Of a DNA stretch of 64,000 nt, positions 8,448 through 16,845 are shown one piece after another. The notes below the pieces were generated by a model that made no database searches, was not told the origin of the DNA, and was given only the letters and a program-made list of their open reading frames with translations. The DNA comes from Cryobacterium suzukii. Its GTDB lineage: Bacteria; Actinomycetota; Actinomycetes; Actinomycetales; Microbacteriaceae. The stretch covers positions 124,001 through 188,000 of the forward strand of contig NZ_SOHJ01000014.1 in NCBI RefSeq assembly GCF_004403185.1, read 5' to 3'. The position numbers and the translations under genes are program-made. Every line of letters starts with the position of its first letter. The first letter of the stretch is position 1.

Positions 8448-9580
8448 CGACCCGGTTGCCGCTCTGGAACGTTGGACTCAGAATTGTCGGAATCGCCACG
8501 CACCGGTGGGAGCGCCGACTCGGCATCCACCCGCGGCGCGACCTGGGCGACCTGGGCGAACGCCAGGCGGGCTCGCCGAACGAAAAGCGTGGCACGCCAG
8601 GCGCCGAAGGCGATCGCTAATACCAGCAGTACCACCAGGAGAATGACCCACCACGGCACGTAGCTAAACGCGGTGCTTACCTCTTCAGTTCCGGCTAGGG
8701 AGACGAGAGTAGCGTCGGCGCTGCCGAGCTGAATGAAGGCAGCCTGCGGCAGCGTCGCCTGCAGGTTGAGCGTCGCCCCGGGCAGGATGCTCTCCGGCGT
8801 CCCAAATTGCAGCTCTGTTGTGGCGCCGATCACGCTGTCCAGGCGCAGGCTGGCCGTCGGATACAGAATGGTATTTCCCGTGTTCTGGATCGGCAGGGTG
8901 AACGTGACCGCGTCACCGGAGCGTTCCCAGTTCAAGCCGCCGTGGCTCAACTGGGTCGTTGCGGTACCGGCGACCGTCAGATAGATGCGAACACCCTGAC
9001 GCTGGATCACATCGAGGCGCAGCGCTGCGTCGCCGTTGGACGTGGTCGTTTCACCCTGAATGGGCGGACTCTGGATGATGATTCCGCCGGCATAGTCGCC
9101 CGGGGTGGCCGTGAGGGGAACGCTCAATCGAAACGGCACGGTGAGGTCGGAGTTGGCCGGAACGGTGATCGCCTCAGCACCGAGAGTCACCCAGCTGCCC
9201 ACATGCGTTTGAACGTCGGCCTGCGCGGCAAGAGCGAAGGCGCCCTGCGCGGTGCTCTGCCCGTCGACGGCGTAATTGAGCAGCGTGACCGCGGCATCCG
9301 TGTGATTGCTGACGACGGCGTTGGCTTCGACGGCGGCACCGGGAGCGAGATTCAGGTGAAAAAAGTCTGATTCGAGTTCCGGGCGGATGCCGAGGGTTCC
9401 GTCATCGATGGCGGCCGCCGGCGCGCTTACGACGAGGGTGGCGAATACGGGGGCCAGCACGGCGACGGCCGCGAGCAGGGCGAGACGGCGAACCAACCGT
9501 GTGCCGACCGGTTCCCGAATCAAATCTGGCGTGGGGTGACGGGCGCCTATTCGGCGACGTGCGGTGGGACGGTGTGACAT
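8444..9580 (-). CDS. DUF916/WxL-interacting membrane protein
   Basis: 378 aa. A signal peptide (ending SAPAAA) precedes an extracellular region that matches WxL-interacting proteins: beta-rich DUF916-like segment starting LGIRPELESDFFHLNLAPG, including YAGGIIIQSPPIQ, then a second beta domain. A C-terminal membrane helix (VPWWVILLVVLLVLAIAFGA) and an Arg-rich cytoplasmic tail follow. In Firmicutes, proteins of this family anchor WxL partners and bind peptidoglycan. I chose ATG at 9580 over the longer open frame because AAGGT lies ahead and the signal peptide is then complete. It overlaps the DUF3494-WxL gene by 4 bp. Confidence 0.82.
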   Translation of the reverse strand: MSHRPTARRRIGARHPTPDLIREPVGTRLVRRLALLAAVAVLAPVFATLVVSAPAAAIDDGTLGIRPELESDFFHLNLAPGAAVEANAVVSNHTDAAVTLLNYAVDGQSTAQGAFALAAQADVQTHVGSWVTLGAEAITVPANSDLTVPFRLSVPLTATPGDYAGGIIIQSPPIQGETTTSNGDAALRLDVIQRQGVRIYLTVAGTATTQLSHGGLNWERSGDAVTFTLPIQNTGNTILYPTASLRLDSVIGATTELQFGTPESILPGATLNLQATLPQAAFIQLGSADATLVSLAGTEEVSTAFSYVPWWVILLVVLLVLAIAFGAWRATLFVRRARLAFAQVAQVAPRVDAESALPPVRGDSDNSESNVPERQPGR

Positions 9581-9635
9581 GGGGTGGACCTTAAACTTGT
9601 ATCCGGTTTGATCCCCAATTGAGGCAATAACGCTA

Positions 9636-9699
9636 TTCTCACACGCGAGCCGCATATTTCCGCCCGCCTAGCGGTCAGTATTGGCTCAAGGTTCGCGCA
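9636..9699. repeat. Shared intergenic element, copy B
   Basis: Second copy of the element at 5905-5978: TTCTCACACG at 9636-9645, then GCCGC, and the 25-nt block at 9675-9699. It sits between the 3' end of the 9708-10313 WxL gene and the start of the DUF916 gene. It may be a common promoter or processing element for the surface locus. Confidence 0.6.
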
Positions 9700-9707
9700 G
9701 AGTCGTG

Positions 9708-10313
9708 TCAGGCGATCGTGAACGTGAGAATCGAGACGAACGGGTGGACGGGGGATCCGTCGATCAGGCCCGAAAAATTCGATCGGTAGGCGTTGGGTGG
9801 AACGCTCAGGCTGAACTCGGGCGTCAGGGTAAATGTGCCTTTGCCGAGGGTGCTGGTCCAGACCAGAGCCTGCGGGCGGCCGGAGACGGCGACGGGTTCG
9901 GTCGTGGGAGCGGCATCGGCGCCCGCACTGGAGTGGGCCGTGACGGTTCCGGGCGTGATCGTCAGGTTCTCTACGGCAACGGTGCGTTCGATGGTATCGA
10001 GCGTGCCCGGTGCGCTGGTGAAGTCAGTGGCACTCACTGACAGGCACCACGCTGCGCTGGATCCGCGGGCGTTCGTGATGGTCCACGGAGCGGGGCTGCC
10101 GACGGACGTGTGGCTGGAGCGCCCGTCCAGAATGACGGGGGTCATCCGGGTCGGTGCGGAGACGACGGCCGAGAGTGCTCCGCCGAGAATCGCGGAGCTG
10201 ATCGTGTCGGAGGAGGTGTCGGCGCTCGCCGACGGCGAGAAAACGACGACCAGCCCGACGGCCAGGGCGATACTCGTTAGTCCGATCAGACCGAGCTTGG
10301 TGCTATCTGCCAC
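9708..10313 (-). CDS. WxL-domain surface protein, first gene of the surface locus
   Basis: About 201 aa: signal peptide (LGLIGLTSIALAVGL... ending SPSASA), then one WxL domain with WCLSVS, NAYRSNFSGLI and terminal LTFTIA. The open frame reaches 10358, but GTG at 10313 has GGGGGA five bases ahead; ATG at 10319 is a near alternative. It lies 127 bp upstream of the DUF916 gene on the same strand. An unpaired Cys in the WxL motif (WCL rather than WTL/WSL) is unusual for an exported protein. Confidence 0.82.
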   Translation of the reverse strand: MADSTKLGLIGLTSIALAVGLVVVFSPSASADTSSDTISSAILGGALSAVVSAPTRMTPVILDGRSSHTSVGSPAPWTITNARGSSAAWCLSVSATDFTSAPGTLDTIERTVAVENLTITPGTVTAHSSAGADAAPTTEPVAVSGRPQALVWTSTLGKGTFTLTPEFSLSVPPNAYRSNFSGLIDGSPVHPFVSILTFTIA

Positions 10314-10443
10314 GAACATCCCCCATGAGTTGCCGATGGTTTCGGCGCTGACTGACACCTATCGGTATCGGCGACCCGAATCGAAGGAATTTCATACTAA
10401 CAACTTCACTCCGCCACAGGTACCAATACCCGAATACCCCCAA

Positions 10444-10483
10444 AACGAAAAAACAGGCCGCCTCCCCGAAGGGAGACGGCCTG
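10444..10483 (-). terminator. Rho-independent terminator of the desaturase gene
   Basis: Read on the minus strand: AGGCCGTCTCCC, loop TTCG, GGGAGGCGGCCT, then a T-rich tail (GTTTTTTCG). The 12-bp stem spans 10455-10482 with one mismatch and a UUCG tetraloop. It begins 18 bp after the stop codon of the desaturase. Confidence 0.85.
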
Positions 10484-10500
10484 ACGACTAGTGCGCGGGC

Positions 10501-11601
10501 CTAGTGCGTGCGGAAGCGCTGCACCATCGGGCAATCGAAGGGGTCTCGCGCGGCCAGACCGACCTTGTTGAGGTAGGCGATGACGATGCCATAGCTCTCA
10601 AAGACGCCGGTTTCGGTGTATTTCACGTCGTGGGAGAGACAGTATTCCTTGGCGATCTCCTGGGCCTTACGCAGGTGCGGACGGGCCATATTCGGAAACA
10701 GGTGGTGCTCGATCTGGTAGTTGAGACCGCCCATGTAGTGGTCGATGAAGGTGCCTCCGCGAATGTTGCGGCTGGTGAGCACCTGACGACGAAGAAAATC
10801 GACCCGGCTTTCGGCCGGAAGCTGCGGCATGCCCTTGTGATTGGGCGCGAAGGTTGCGCCCATGTAAACGCCGAAGACCGCCATTTGCACGCCGACAAAT
10901 GCGAACGCCATGCCGAGCGGCAGGAAATAAAAGATCACGGCAAAGTAGAGAGCAAGGCGCGTGACGAGCATGGTGATCTCGACCCAGCGCTCGCTGACCT
11001 TGTTCTTACCAAAGACGGTCTTGAAGCCCTGGATGTGCAGGTTGATGCCTTCGAACATCAACAGCGGGAAGAAGAAATAGCCCTGTTTGCGGGTGATGAT
11101 GGCACCGAGTCGGCTGACCTTTTTGGCGTCTTCCTCACGGAAGACGATGAAGTCTGGTTCGATGTCAGGGTCCTTGCCGACGACGTTCGGCTGGGCGTGG
11201 TGACGACTGTGCTTTGTCATCCACCAGGCGTAGCTGATGCCGACGAAGAGGTTGGCGAGAACGCGGCCAGCCCGGTCGTTGGCTTTGCCGGAGGTAAACA
11301 CGGCACGATGCGAGGCTTCGTGGGCCAGAAAGGCGAACTGGGTAAAGATGAGGCCCAGCGCCGCGGCAATGATCAGTTGGTACCAGGTGTCGCCAAGCAG
11401 CACGAACCCAACGGCAGCGCCGAGAGTGGCAGCCACGAGAGTGGAGAAAACCAGCCAGTAGAAGCCTGTGCGTCGGCCAAGAAGACCGAGATTGCGCACG
11501 GTGTGCAGGAGGGCCGAATATTCTGTTGTGGGGTTTTTCGTGTCTCCACCCGGCCGGGTCCTGATAATGCGGACCGAGGGTGCGGTTAGTGCTTCCGACA
11601 T
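10501..11601 (-). CDS. Membrane acyl-lipid/acyl-CoA fatty acid desaturase
   Basis: 366 aa integral membrane di-iron enzyme. It has the three histidine boxes of this family, HEASH, HSRHH and QIEHH; the Q in the third box is typical of the delta-5/delta-6 type and of mycobacterial/actinobacterial linoleoyl-CoA-like desaturases. Hydrophobic segments flank the boxes. The enzyme introduces double bonds into membrane acyl chains, a common response to cold; the position is not predictable here. ATG has AGGAAGG four bases ahead. A strong -10 (TATAAT, minus strand, 11739-11744) about 130 bp upstream implies a long leader. Confidence 0.9.
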   Translation of the reverse strand: MSEALTAPSVRIIRTRPGGDTKNPTTEYSALLHTVRNLGLLGRRTGFYWLVFSTLVAATLGAAVGFVLLGDTWYQLIIAAALGLIFTQFAFLAHEASHRAVFTSGKANDRAGRVLANLFVGISYAWWMTKHSRHHAQPNVVGKDPDIEPDFIVFREEDAKKVSRLGAIITRKQGYFFFPLLMFEGINLHIQGFKTVFGKNKVSERWVEITMLVTRLALYFAVIFYFLPLGMAFAFVGVQMAVFGVYMGATFAPNHKGMPQLPAESRVDFLRRQVLTSRNIRGGTFIDHYMGGLNYQIEHHLFPNMARPHLRKAQEIAKEYCLSHDVKYTETGVFESYGIVIAYLNKVGLAARDPFDCPMVQRFRTH

Positions 11602-11772
11602 GAGGCCTTCCTGAGTCTAAATTCTCAGCGTTCGGGACTTCTCAGCCGGGAAGTGAGCAATTACTCGTGGAGCAGATAGCCGTCAGTCTACGTTCGCGAA
11701 CTCCCCGTTCGCTCGCAATTCACACGTTTTTCTCAGTGATTATATGCCAAAAATGGAATGTATTTGACCGAT
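11602..11772 (-). promoter_or_regulatory. Promoter and structured leader of the desaturase gene
   Basis: An AT-rich patch carries a perfect minus-strand TATAAT at 11739-11744; the -35 (TCAAAT at 17 bp spacing) is weak. The transcript would have a leader of about 130 nt. The leader contains a perfect hairpin, GCGAAC-GGGGA-GTTCGC (11696-11712), and two copies of TTCTCAGC on the plus strand. A long structured leader before a cold-type gene is suggestive of post-transcriptional control. Confidence 0.5.
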
Positions 11773-13329
11773 CTATCGCCAGCTTGGCATCCAAATGTGG
11801 AGTTGCCAAAACGCGAACGAAGTCTGCATTCCGGTCCATACCGGGAAGAAGAAAGCCGTGATCAGCAGCGCGACTCCAAGACCCACGGCCACCGCGGTGA
11901 CGCTGCCCACCCTCGGTTGGGGGTCACATTTTGACACCTGCGAATCTGCTGAATGCCTGCGTCGGGGCTGCGCCTGGTCGGGAATTCGCTTGAGGAGCAA
12001 CCCGATGACGAAGGTGAGACCGAGCAGCAGGTATGGCTCGAAGGCGATCGTGTAAAACTGGAATACCGTGCGGTTCAGATACATCAGCCACGGCAGATAG
12101 CCGGCGACTATACCCATCAGGATGAAGCCGACCCGCCACTCGCGATACCGGGCGAGTCGGTAGACGAGATAGAACAGGGCCGCCGTGGCGGCCCACCAGA
12201 TCAGCGGGTTGCCAACGGAGGTGATGGCCTCGGAGCAGCTCTGATACTGGCAGCCGAATTCGCCCGCGTCGGAGCCGCGATAATACATGCTGGTTGGCCG
12301 AATCATGAAAAGCCAGGTCACGGGGTTCGCCTGGTAGGGATGCGGTGTGGCCAGTCCCACATGGTAGGTGTAGGCAGCAGCCTGATAGTGCCAAAAGCTT
12401 TGGAGCGTGTGCGGTACCCACGCCAGCGGCCCGGTCCAGGCCGCCCCCGCCCCGTCAGCCCAGTCGCGGTAGTAGCCACCGCGCGTGACAAACCACCCGG
12501 TCCAGGAGATTAAAAACGTGGCGCCGGCGACGGGAACGAGCGTCAGAAACGTGGCGGGGGCTTGTTTGAGAATGGCAGCACTAAGCCAGAATGAAACGCC
12601 ATTTCGACGCCGGGCCAGGGCATCGACGACGACGAGGTAGATGCCGAACGCGGCGAGAAAATACAGGCCTGACCACTTCACCGAACTGGCCAGTCCAAAG
12701 GCGAGGCCCGCAGAGAGTAACCACGGCCGCCACCACAACGCAGGACCCCAGCCTGGGTCGGTTCGACCCGCGAGCCGGGTTGCCAGACGCGTCGAGTGCC
12801 AGTGGCGGTCCATCAACACGGCGCCGAAACCCAGCAGTGCGAAGAACATCACGAAATTATCGAGTAACGCCACACGGCTCATGACGATGGCATGCCCGTC
12901 GATGGCGAGCAGAAAACCGGCGATCAGGGCGAGCAGTCGTGACTGAAACAGTTTGTGCGCCACGAGCATGATGAGCACGACCGCGAGTATCCCCACCAGG
13001 ACAGTCGCCAGTCGCCAGCCCCAGGGGTTGCCGGGGCCAAGCAGATTCATGCCGAGCGCGATCAGCCACTTGCCGAGCGGCGGATGCACCACGAACGACG
13101 GGTCAGTCGTGAAGATATCGGTGCGCCCGGCCTCAAACTGGGGATTGGCGTCGGTCGGCCAAGTGGATTCGTAGCCATTGTTGAACAGGCTCCACGCGTC
13201 CTTCACATAGAAGGTCTCGTCGAACACGAGCGCGTGCGGCAGGCCGAGGTTCCACAAACGCAACGCGGCGGCCAGCAGTACTACGGCGAGGTGGCTGCCC
13301 CAGCGAACCCATCTACTAGTTGCGAGCAC
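11773..13329 (-). CDS. pmt: Protein O-mannosyltransferase (PMT family, polyprenyl-phosphate-mannose dependent)
   Basis: About 518 aa multi-pass membrane glycosyltransferase. The N-terminal loop has HALVFDETFYVKDAW, with the acidic DE pair of the PMT active site. About ten hydrophobic segments follow, and the C-terminal third is typical of actinobacterial Pmt (YLPWLMYLNRTVFQFYTIAF). It transfers mannose to Ser/Thr of proteins exported by Sec. The open frame runs far past the divergent rsmI start. I chose GTG at 13329 because TACGAT lies six bases ahead, the leaderless arrangement seen elsewhere in this window; ATG at 13362 is the alternative. Confidence 0.88.
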   Translation of the reverse strand: MLATSRWVRWGSHLAVVLLAAALRLWNLGLPHALVFDETFYVKDAWSLFNNGYESTWPTDANPQFEAGRTDIFTTDPSFVVHPPLGKWLIALGMNLLGPGNPWGWRLATVLVGILAVVLIMLVAHKLFQSRLLALIAGFLLAIDGHAIVMSRVALLDNFVMFFALLGFGAVLMDRHWHSTRLATRLAGRTDPGWGPALWWRPWLLSAGLAFGLASSVKWSGLYFLAAFGIYLVVVDALARRRNGVSFWLSAAILKQAPATFLTLVPVAGATFLISWTGWFVTRGGYYRDWADGAGAAWTGPLAWVPHTLQSFWHYQAAAYTYHVGLATPHPYQANPVTWLFMIRPTSMYYRGSDAGEFGCQYQSCSEAITSVGNPLIWWAATAALFYLVYRLARYREWRVGFILMGIVAGYLPWLMYLNRTVFQFYTIAFEPYLLLGLTFVIGLLLKRIPDQAQPRRRHSADSQVSKCDPQPRVGSVTAVAVGLGVALLITAFFFPVWTGMQTSFAFWQLHIWMPSWR

Positions 13330-13390
13330 GTGACCATCGTATAGAGCGCCGGTCGACCGCATGTTCGGCTGGTGCTGCGAGAATTGCAGC

Positions 13391-14254
13391 ATGATCATCC
13401 TGGCCGCCACCCCGATCGGAAACCTCGGCGACGCTTCCCGACGCCTTATCGAAACCCTGAGTACGATCACCATCGTGGCGGCCGAGGACACCCGCGTCAC
13501 CGTCCATCTGCTGAAAGCCCTCGGAATTGAGAACCGGCCCAAGCTCATTGCCCTGCACGACCACAACGAACGCGGCAAGGCAGCCGAACTCGTCGAACTG
13601 GCCCGCGACGTCGACATTCTGGTGTTGAGCGACGCCGGCATGCCCACCGTTTCTGATCCCGGCTTTCACTTAGTGGATGCCGCGGTCGCTGCGGGCGTTC
13701 AGGTCACGGCCCTGCCTGGACCCTCTGCCGTACTGACCGCTCTGGCCGTCTCGGGGCTTCCGACTGACCGATTCACCTTTGAGGGGTTTTTGCCGCGGAA
13801 GCACGGCGAGCGGGTCAAGCTGCTGCGTGACCTCGCTGCCGAGCGTCGCACCATGGTGTTCTTTGAATCGCCCAACCGCCTCGCCGATTCCCTGCTTGAC
13901 CTCGCGTCAACACTCGGCCCCGATCGCCGGGTCGTGGTCTGCCGGGAATTGACTAAGTTTTTCGAGGAGGTCAAGCGCGGCACGGCGAGCGAGCTGGCCG
14001 AGTGGGCGGCTGCGGGGGTGCGCGGCGAAATCTGTATCGTCGTTGCGGGCGCCGAAGTGCGGGTACTGGATTTGGCCATGGGAGTCGCCGAAGTTCTCGA
14101 TCTGGTGGCCGGCGGCGTCCGTTTGAAAGACGCTGCCGCCGACGTATCGGCCGCCAGCGGGCTCGGTAAGCGTGAACTTTACGAACACGCTCTGCAGGCC
14201 AAGGGCGGCGCGCCGCTGCCGAAACCCGACCGCTCGGCCTTTCCGCTCGGCTGA
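13391..14254 (+). CDS. rsmI: 16S rRNA (cytidine(1402)-2'-O)-methyltransferase
   Basis: 287 aa SAM-dependent tetrapyrrole-methylase-fold enzyme acting on C1402 of 16S rRNA in the decoding centre. Conserved blocks are LAATPIGNLGDAS at the N-terminus, AAEDTRVT, SDAGMPTVSDPG and ALPGPSAVLTAL. ATG at 13391 starts directly on the conserved MIILAATPIGN; the upstream in-frame ATG at 13361 would overlap the divergent pmt promoter. It is divergent from pmt, as in many actinobacteria. Confidence 0.92.
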   Translation: MIILAATPIGNLGDASRRLIETLSTITIVAAEDTRVTVHLLKALGIENRPKLIALHDHNERGKAAELVELARDVDILVLSDAGMPTVSDPGFHLVDAAVAAGVQVTALPGPSAVLTALAVSGLPTDRFTFEGFLPRKHGERVKLLRDLAAERRTMVFFESPNRLADSLLDLASTLGPDRRVVVCRELTKFFEEVKRGTASELAEWAAAGVRGEICIVVAGAEVRVLDLAMGVAEVLDLVAGGVRLKDAAADVSAASGLGKRELYEHALQAKGGAPLPKPDRSAFPLG

Positions 14255-14315
14255 TCCGACAACTCCGGGCGTAACCGGGCCAGACCCGCAAGCGCTCGCC
14301 GCATAAGATGAACGC

Positions 14316-15887
14316 ATGTCCGCAGGCTCTTTTTACATCACCACGCCCATTTTCTACGTGAATGATGTGCCGCACATCGGGCACGCCTACACCGAGGTGG
14401 CCGCCGACGTGCTCGCGCGCTGGCACCGGCAGTCGGGTGACGACGCCTGGCTGCTCACCGGTACCGACGAACACGGCCAGAAGATTCTGCGCACCGCCAC
14501 CGCCAACGGAGTCACGCCCAAGGAATGGGCCGACCGCCTGGTGGAGACCGCCTGGAAGCCGCTGCTGCAGACAGTCAACATTGCCAATGACGATTTCATT
14601 CGCACCACCGATGAACGCCACGAGGTGAATGCGCAGAAGTTTCTGCAGCACCTGCACGACGAAGGCCACATCTACACCGGCGAGTATGAGGGCTATTACT
14701 GCGTCGGCTGCGAGGAATACAAGCAGACCAGCGACCTGGTCGACGGCACCGGTGAGTACGCCGGCCAGCTCGTCTGCGCCATCCACTCCAAGCCGGTCGA
14801 GTTGCTGCACGAGAAGAACTACTTCTTCAAGATGAGCGCCTTTGCTGATCGTTTGCTTGCCCTGTATGAGGAGAACCCCAACTTCGTGCAGCCAGAGGCG
14901 GCGCGCAACGAGGTCATGTCCTTCGTTCAGCGCGGCCTTTCCGACCTGTCGATCTCACGCTCGAGCTTCGACTGGGGCATCAAGGTGCCGTGGGATGAAT
15001 CGCACGTCGTCTACGTCTGGTTCGACGCCCTGCTCAACTACATCACCGCAGCCGGTTACGGCCAGAACGACGAGGAGTTCGCGAGCCGCTGGCCTGCAAC
15101 GCACATCGTCGGCAAAGACATTCTGCGTTTTCACGCCGTCATCTGGCCCGCCATGCTCATGGCCGCCGGCATCGAGGTGCCCAAGCAGGTCTTCGGGCAT
15201 GGCTGGCTGCTGGTGGGCGGCGAGAAGATGAGCAAGTCGAAGCTGACCGGCATCGCCCCGAGCCAAATCACCGACACCTTCGGCTCCGACGCCTTTCGCT
15301 ACTACTTCATGCGTGCCATTAGCTTCGGCCAAGACGGCTCGTTCAGCTGGGAGGACCTCTCGGCCCGGTACCAGTCCGAACTGGCCAACGGCTTCGGCAA
15401 CCTCGCCTCCCGCGTGATCGCCATGGTCGTGCGCTACTGCGACGGCGTCGTGCCCGCTGCCGGCGAGCTTTCGGCCGCCGACCTCGCGATCGCGGCTACC
15501 GAAAAGCGGGTGACGGATGCCGCTGGTGCCTTCATCGAGACCCTCGCCATCCACGACGCCCTAGCCAGCGTGTGGGAACTCGTCGACGAGCTCAACGGGT
15601 ACATCACCCTTCAGGAACCGTGGGCCCTCGCCAAAAACCCGGAAACCCGGGCACGCCTGGAGAGCGTGCTGCACACCGCCGTGCGCGGCCTCGGTACTCT
15701 CACCGTGCTGCTCTCGCCGGTCATTCCCATCGCCACCGGCAAGCTGTGGACCGCTCTCGGCGGCGATGGCGCCCTCGCCGACCAGCGCCTTGACCGGGCC
15801 TGGGAATGGAGCGGCGGCGCTCAGGTCAGCGCGCTTGAACCCCTGTTCCCGCGCATCGAATCGATCGTGGAGCCGAGCGATGACTAG
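14316..15887 (+). CDS. metG: Methionyl-tRNA synthetase
   Basis: 523 aa class I synthetase that charges tRNA-Met. The HIGH motif appears as HIGHAYTEVAAD near residue 18; a Cys-containing connective peptide (YYCVGCEEY ... QLVCAIH) follows, and KMSKSKLTG lies near residue 305. The anticodon-binding helical domain occupies the C-terminus. The dimerisation/tRNA-binding extension found in E. coli is absent, which is normal for the short form. TAAGAT (14304-14309) six bases before ATG suggests a leaderless transcript. It overlaps tatD by 8 bp. Confidence 0.96.
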   Translation: MSAGSFYITTPIFYVNDVPHIGHAYTEVAADVLARWHRQSGDDAWLLTGTDEHGQKILRTATANGVTPKEWADRLVETAWKPLLQTVNIANDDFIRTTDERHEVNAQKFLQHLHDEGHIYTGEYEGYYCVGCEEYKQTSDLVDGTGEYAGQLVCAIHSKPVELLHEKNYFFKMSAFADRLLALYEENPNFVQPEAARNEVMSFVQRGLSDLSISRSSFDWGIKVPWDESHVVYVWFDALLNYITAAGYGQNDEEFASRWPATHIVGKDILRFHAVIWPAMLMAAGIEVPKQVFGHGWLLVGGEKMSKSKLTGIAPSQITDTFGSDAFRYYFMRAISFGQDGSFSWEDLSARYQSELANGFGNLASRVIAMVVRYCDGVVPAAGELSAADLAIAATEKRVTDAAGAFIETLAIHDALASVWELVDELNGYITLQEPWALAKNPETRARLESVLHTAVRGLGTLTVLLSPVIPIATGKLWTALGGDGALADQRLDRAWEWSGGAQVSALEPLFPRIESIVEPSDD

Positions 15888-16845
15888 TGACTTGCCCGTC
15901 GACGGCTACGGCAGCGCCATTCGCCGCCGCGAGAACACCGCGCGCCGCGACCTGAGCTACCCGCCGCTGCCGGAGCCGCTCACCGTTCCCGTCTACGACA
16001 ACCACACCCATCTCGAAATCGCCGATGGGGAGAATCCGCTCGGCTATCGGGAACAGCTCGACCGAGCCTCGAGCGTCGGCGTGCGCGGTGTCATTCAGGT
16101 CGGCGGCGACGTCGAAACCTCACGCTGGTCGGCCGCCGCCGCACTGATCGAGCCGCGCATGCTCGCCGCCGTCGCGATTCACCCCAACGAGGCGCCCGCT
16201 CTTGAAGAAGCCGGCACCCTCGACGACGCCATCGCCGTGATCGACGAACTCGCCGCGCAGCCGCGCGTGGCCGCAGTCGGCGAGACCGGACTCGACTTCT
16301 TTCGTACTCCCGAAGCGGGCCGCGCCGCCCAGTTTCGCTCCTTTGAGGCGCATATTCGCATCGCCAAGGAGCACAACCTGGCGCTGCAGATTCACGACCG
16401 TGACGCCCACGAGTCCGTGATTGAAACGCTGCTCAAGGTCGGCGCCCCCGAACGAACCGTCTTTCACTGCTTCTCTGGCGACGTCGACATGGCCCGAATC
16501 TGTGCCGCGCAGGGCTGGTACATGTCCTTTGCCGGTAATGTCACGTTTAAAAACGCCGACAACTTGCGGGCCGCCCTGTCGGCCGCCCCGCGCAACCTGC
16601 TGCTGGTTGAAACGGATGCTCCGTTCCTCACCCCGCTGCCCTACCGCGGCCGTCCCAATGCGCCGTACCTGCTGCCCAACACGCTGCGCGGCATGGCCGC
16701 TCATCTCGAAACGGATGTCTCCCTGCTCTCTGCACAAATCACCGCCAATACCGAGCTGGTCTACGGTCGCTGGGACGCGGAGCCCGTCACCGCCGCCCAC
16801 GATGTTCAGCGCCCGGACCAGGCCCCGCGCGGAGGTCTCGCGTGA
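15880..16845 (+). CDS. tatD: TatD-family metal-dependent DNase
   Basis: 321 aa amidohydrolase-like nuclease. Metal ligands are visible as NHTHLE, the Glu in VGETGLDFF, the His in QIHDRDAH, HCFSGD, and the Asp in ETDAPFLTPL. Family members have 3'-5' exonuclease or endonuclease activity on DNA and a role in repair. ATG at 15880 overlaps the end of metG; the open frame extends further into metG but that part has no family similarity. The metG-tatD-rsmA order is common in Gram-positive bacteria. Confidence 0.92.
   Translation: MTSDLPVDGYGSAIRRRENTARRDLSYPPLPEPLTVPVYDNHTHLEIADGENPLGYREQLDRASSVGVRGVIQVGGDVETSRWSAAAALIEPRMLAAVAIHPNEAPALEEAGTLDDAIAVIDELAAQPRVAAVGETGLDFFRTPEAGRAAQFRSFEAHIRIAKEHNLALQIHDRDAHESVIETLLKVGAPERTVFHCFSGDVDMARICAAQGWYMSFAGNVTFKNADNLRAALSAAPRNLLLVETDAPFLTPLPYRGRPNAPYLLPNTLRGMAAHLETDVSLLSAQITANTELVYGRWDAEPVTAAHDVQRPDQAPRGGLA

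Noticed and set aside
10313..10358. GTG at 10358 as start of the first WxL gene
   Set aside because: No ribosome binding site there, and it would put 15 residues before an already complete signal peptide.
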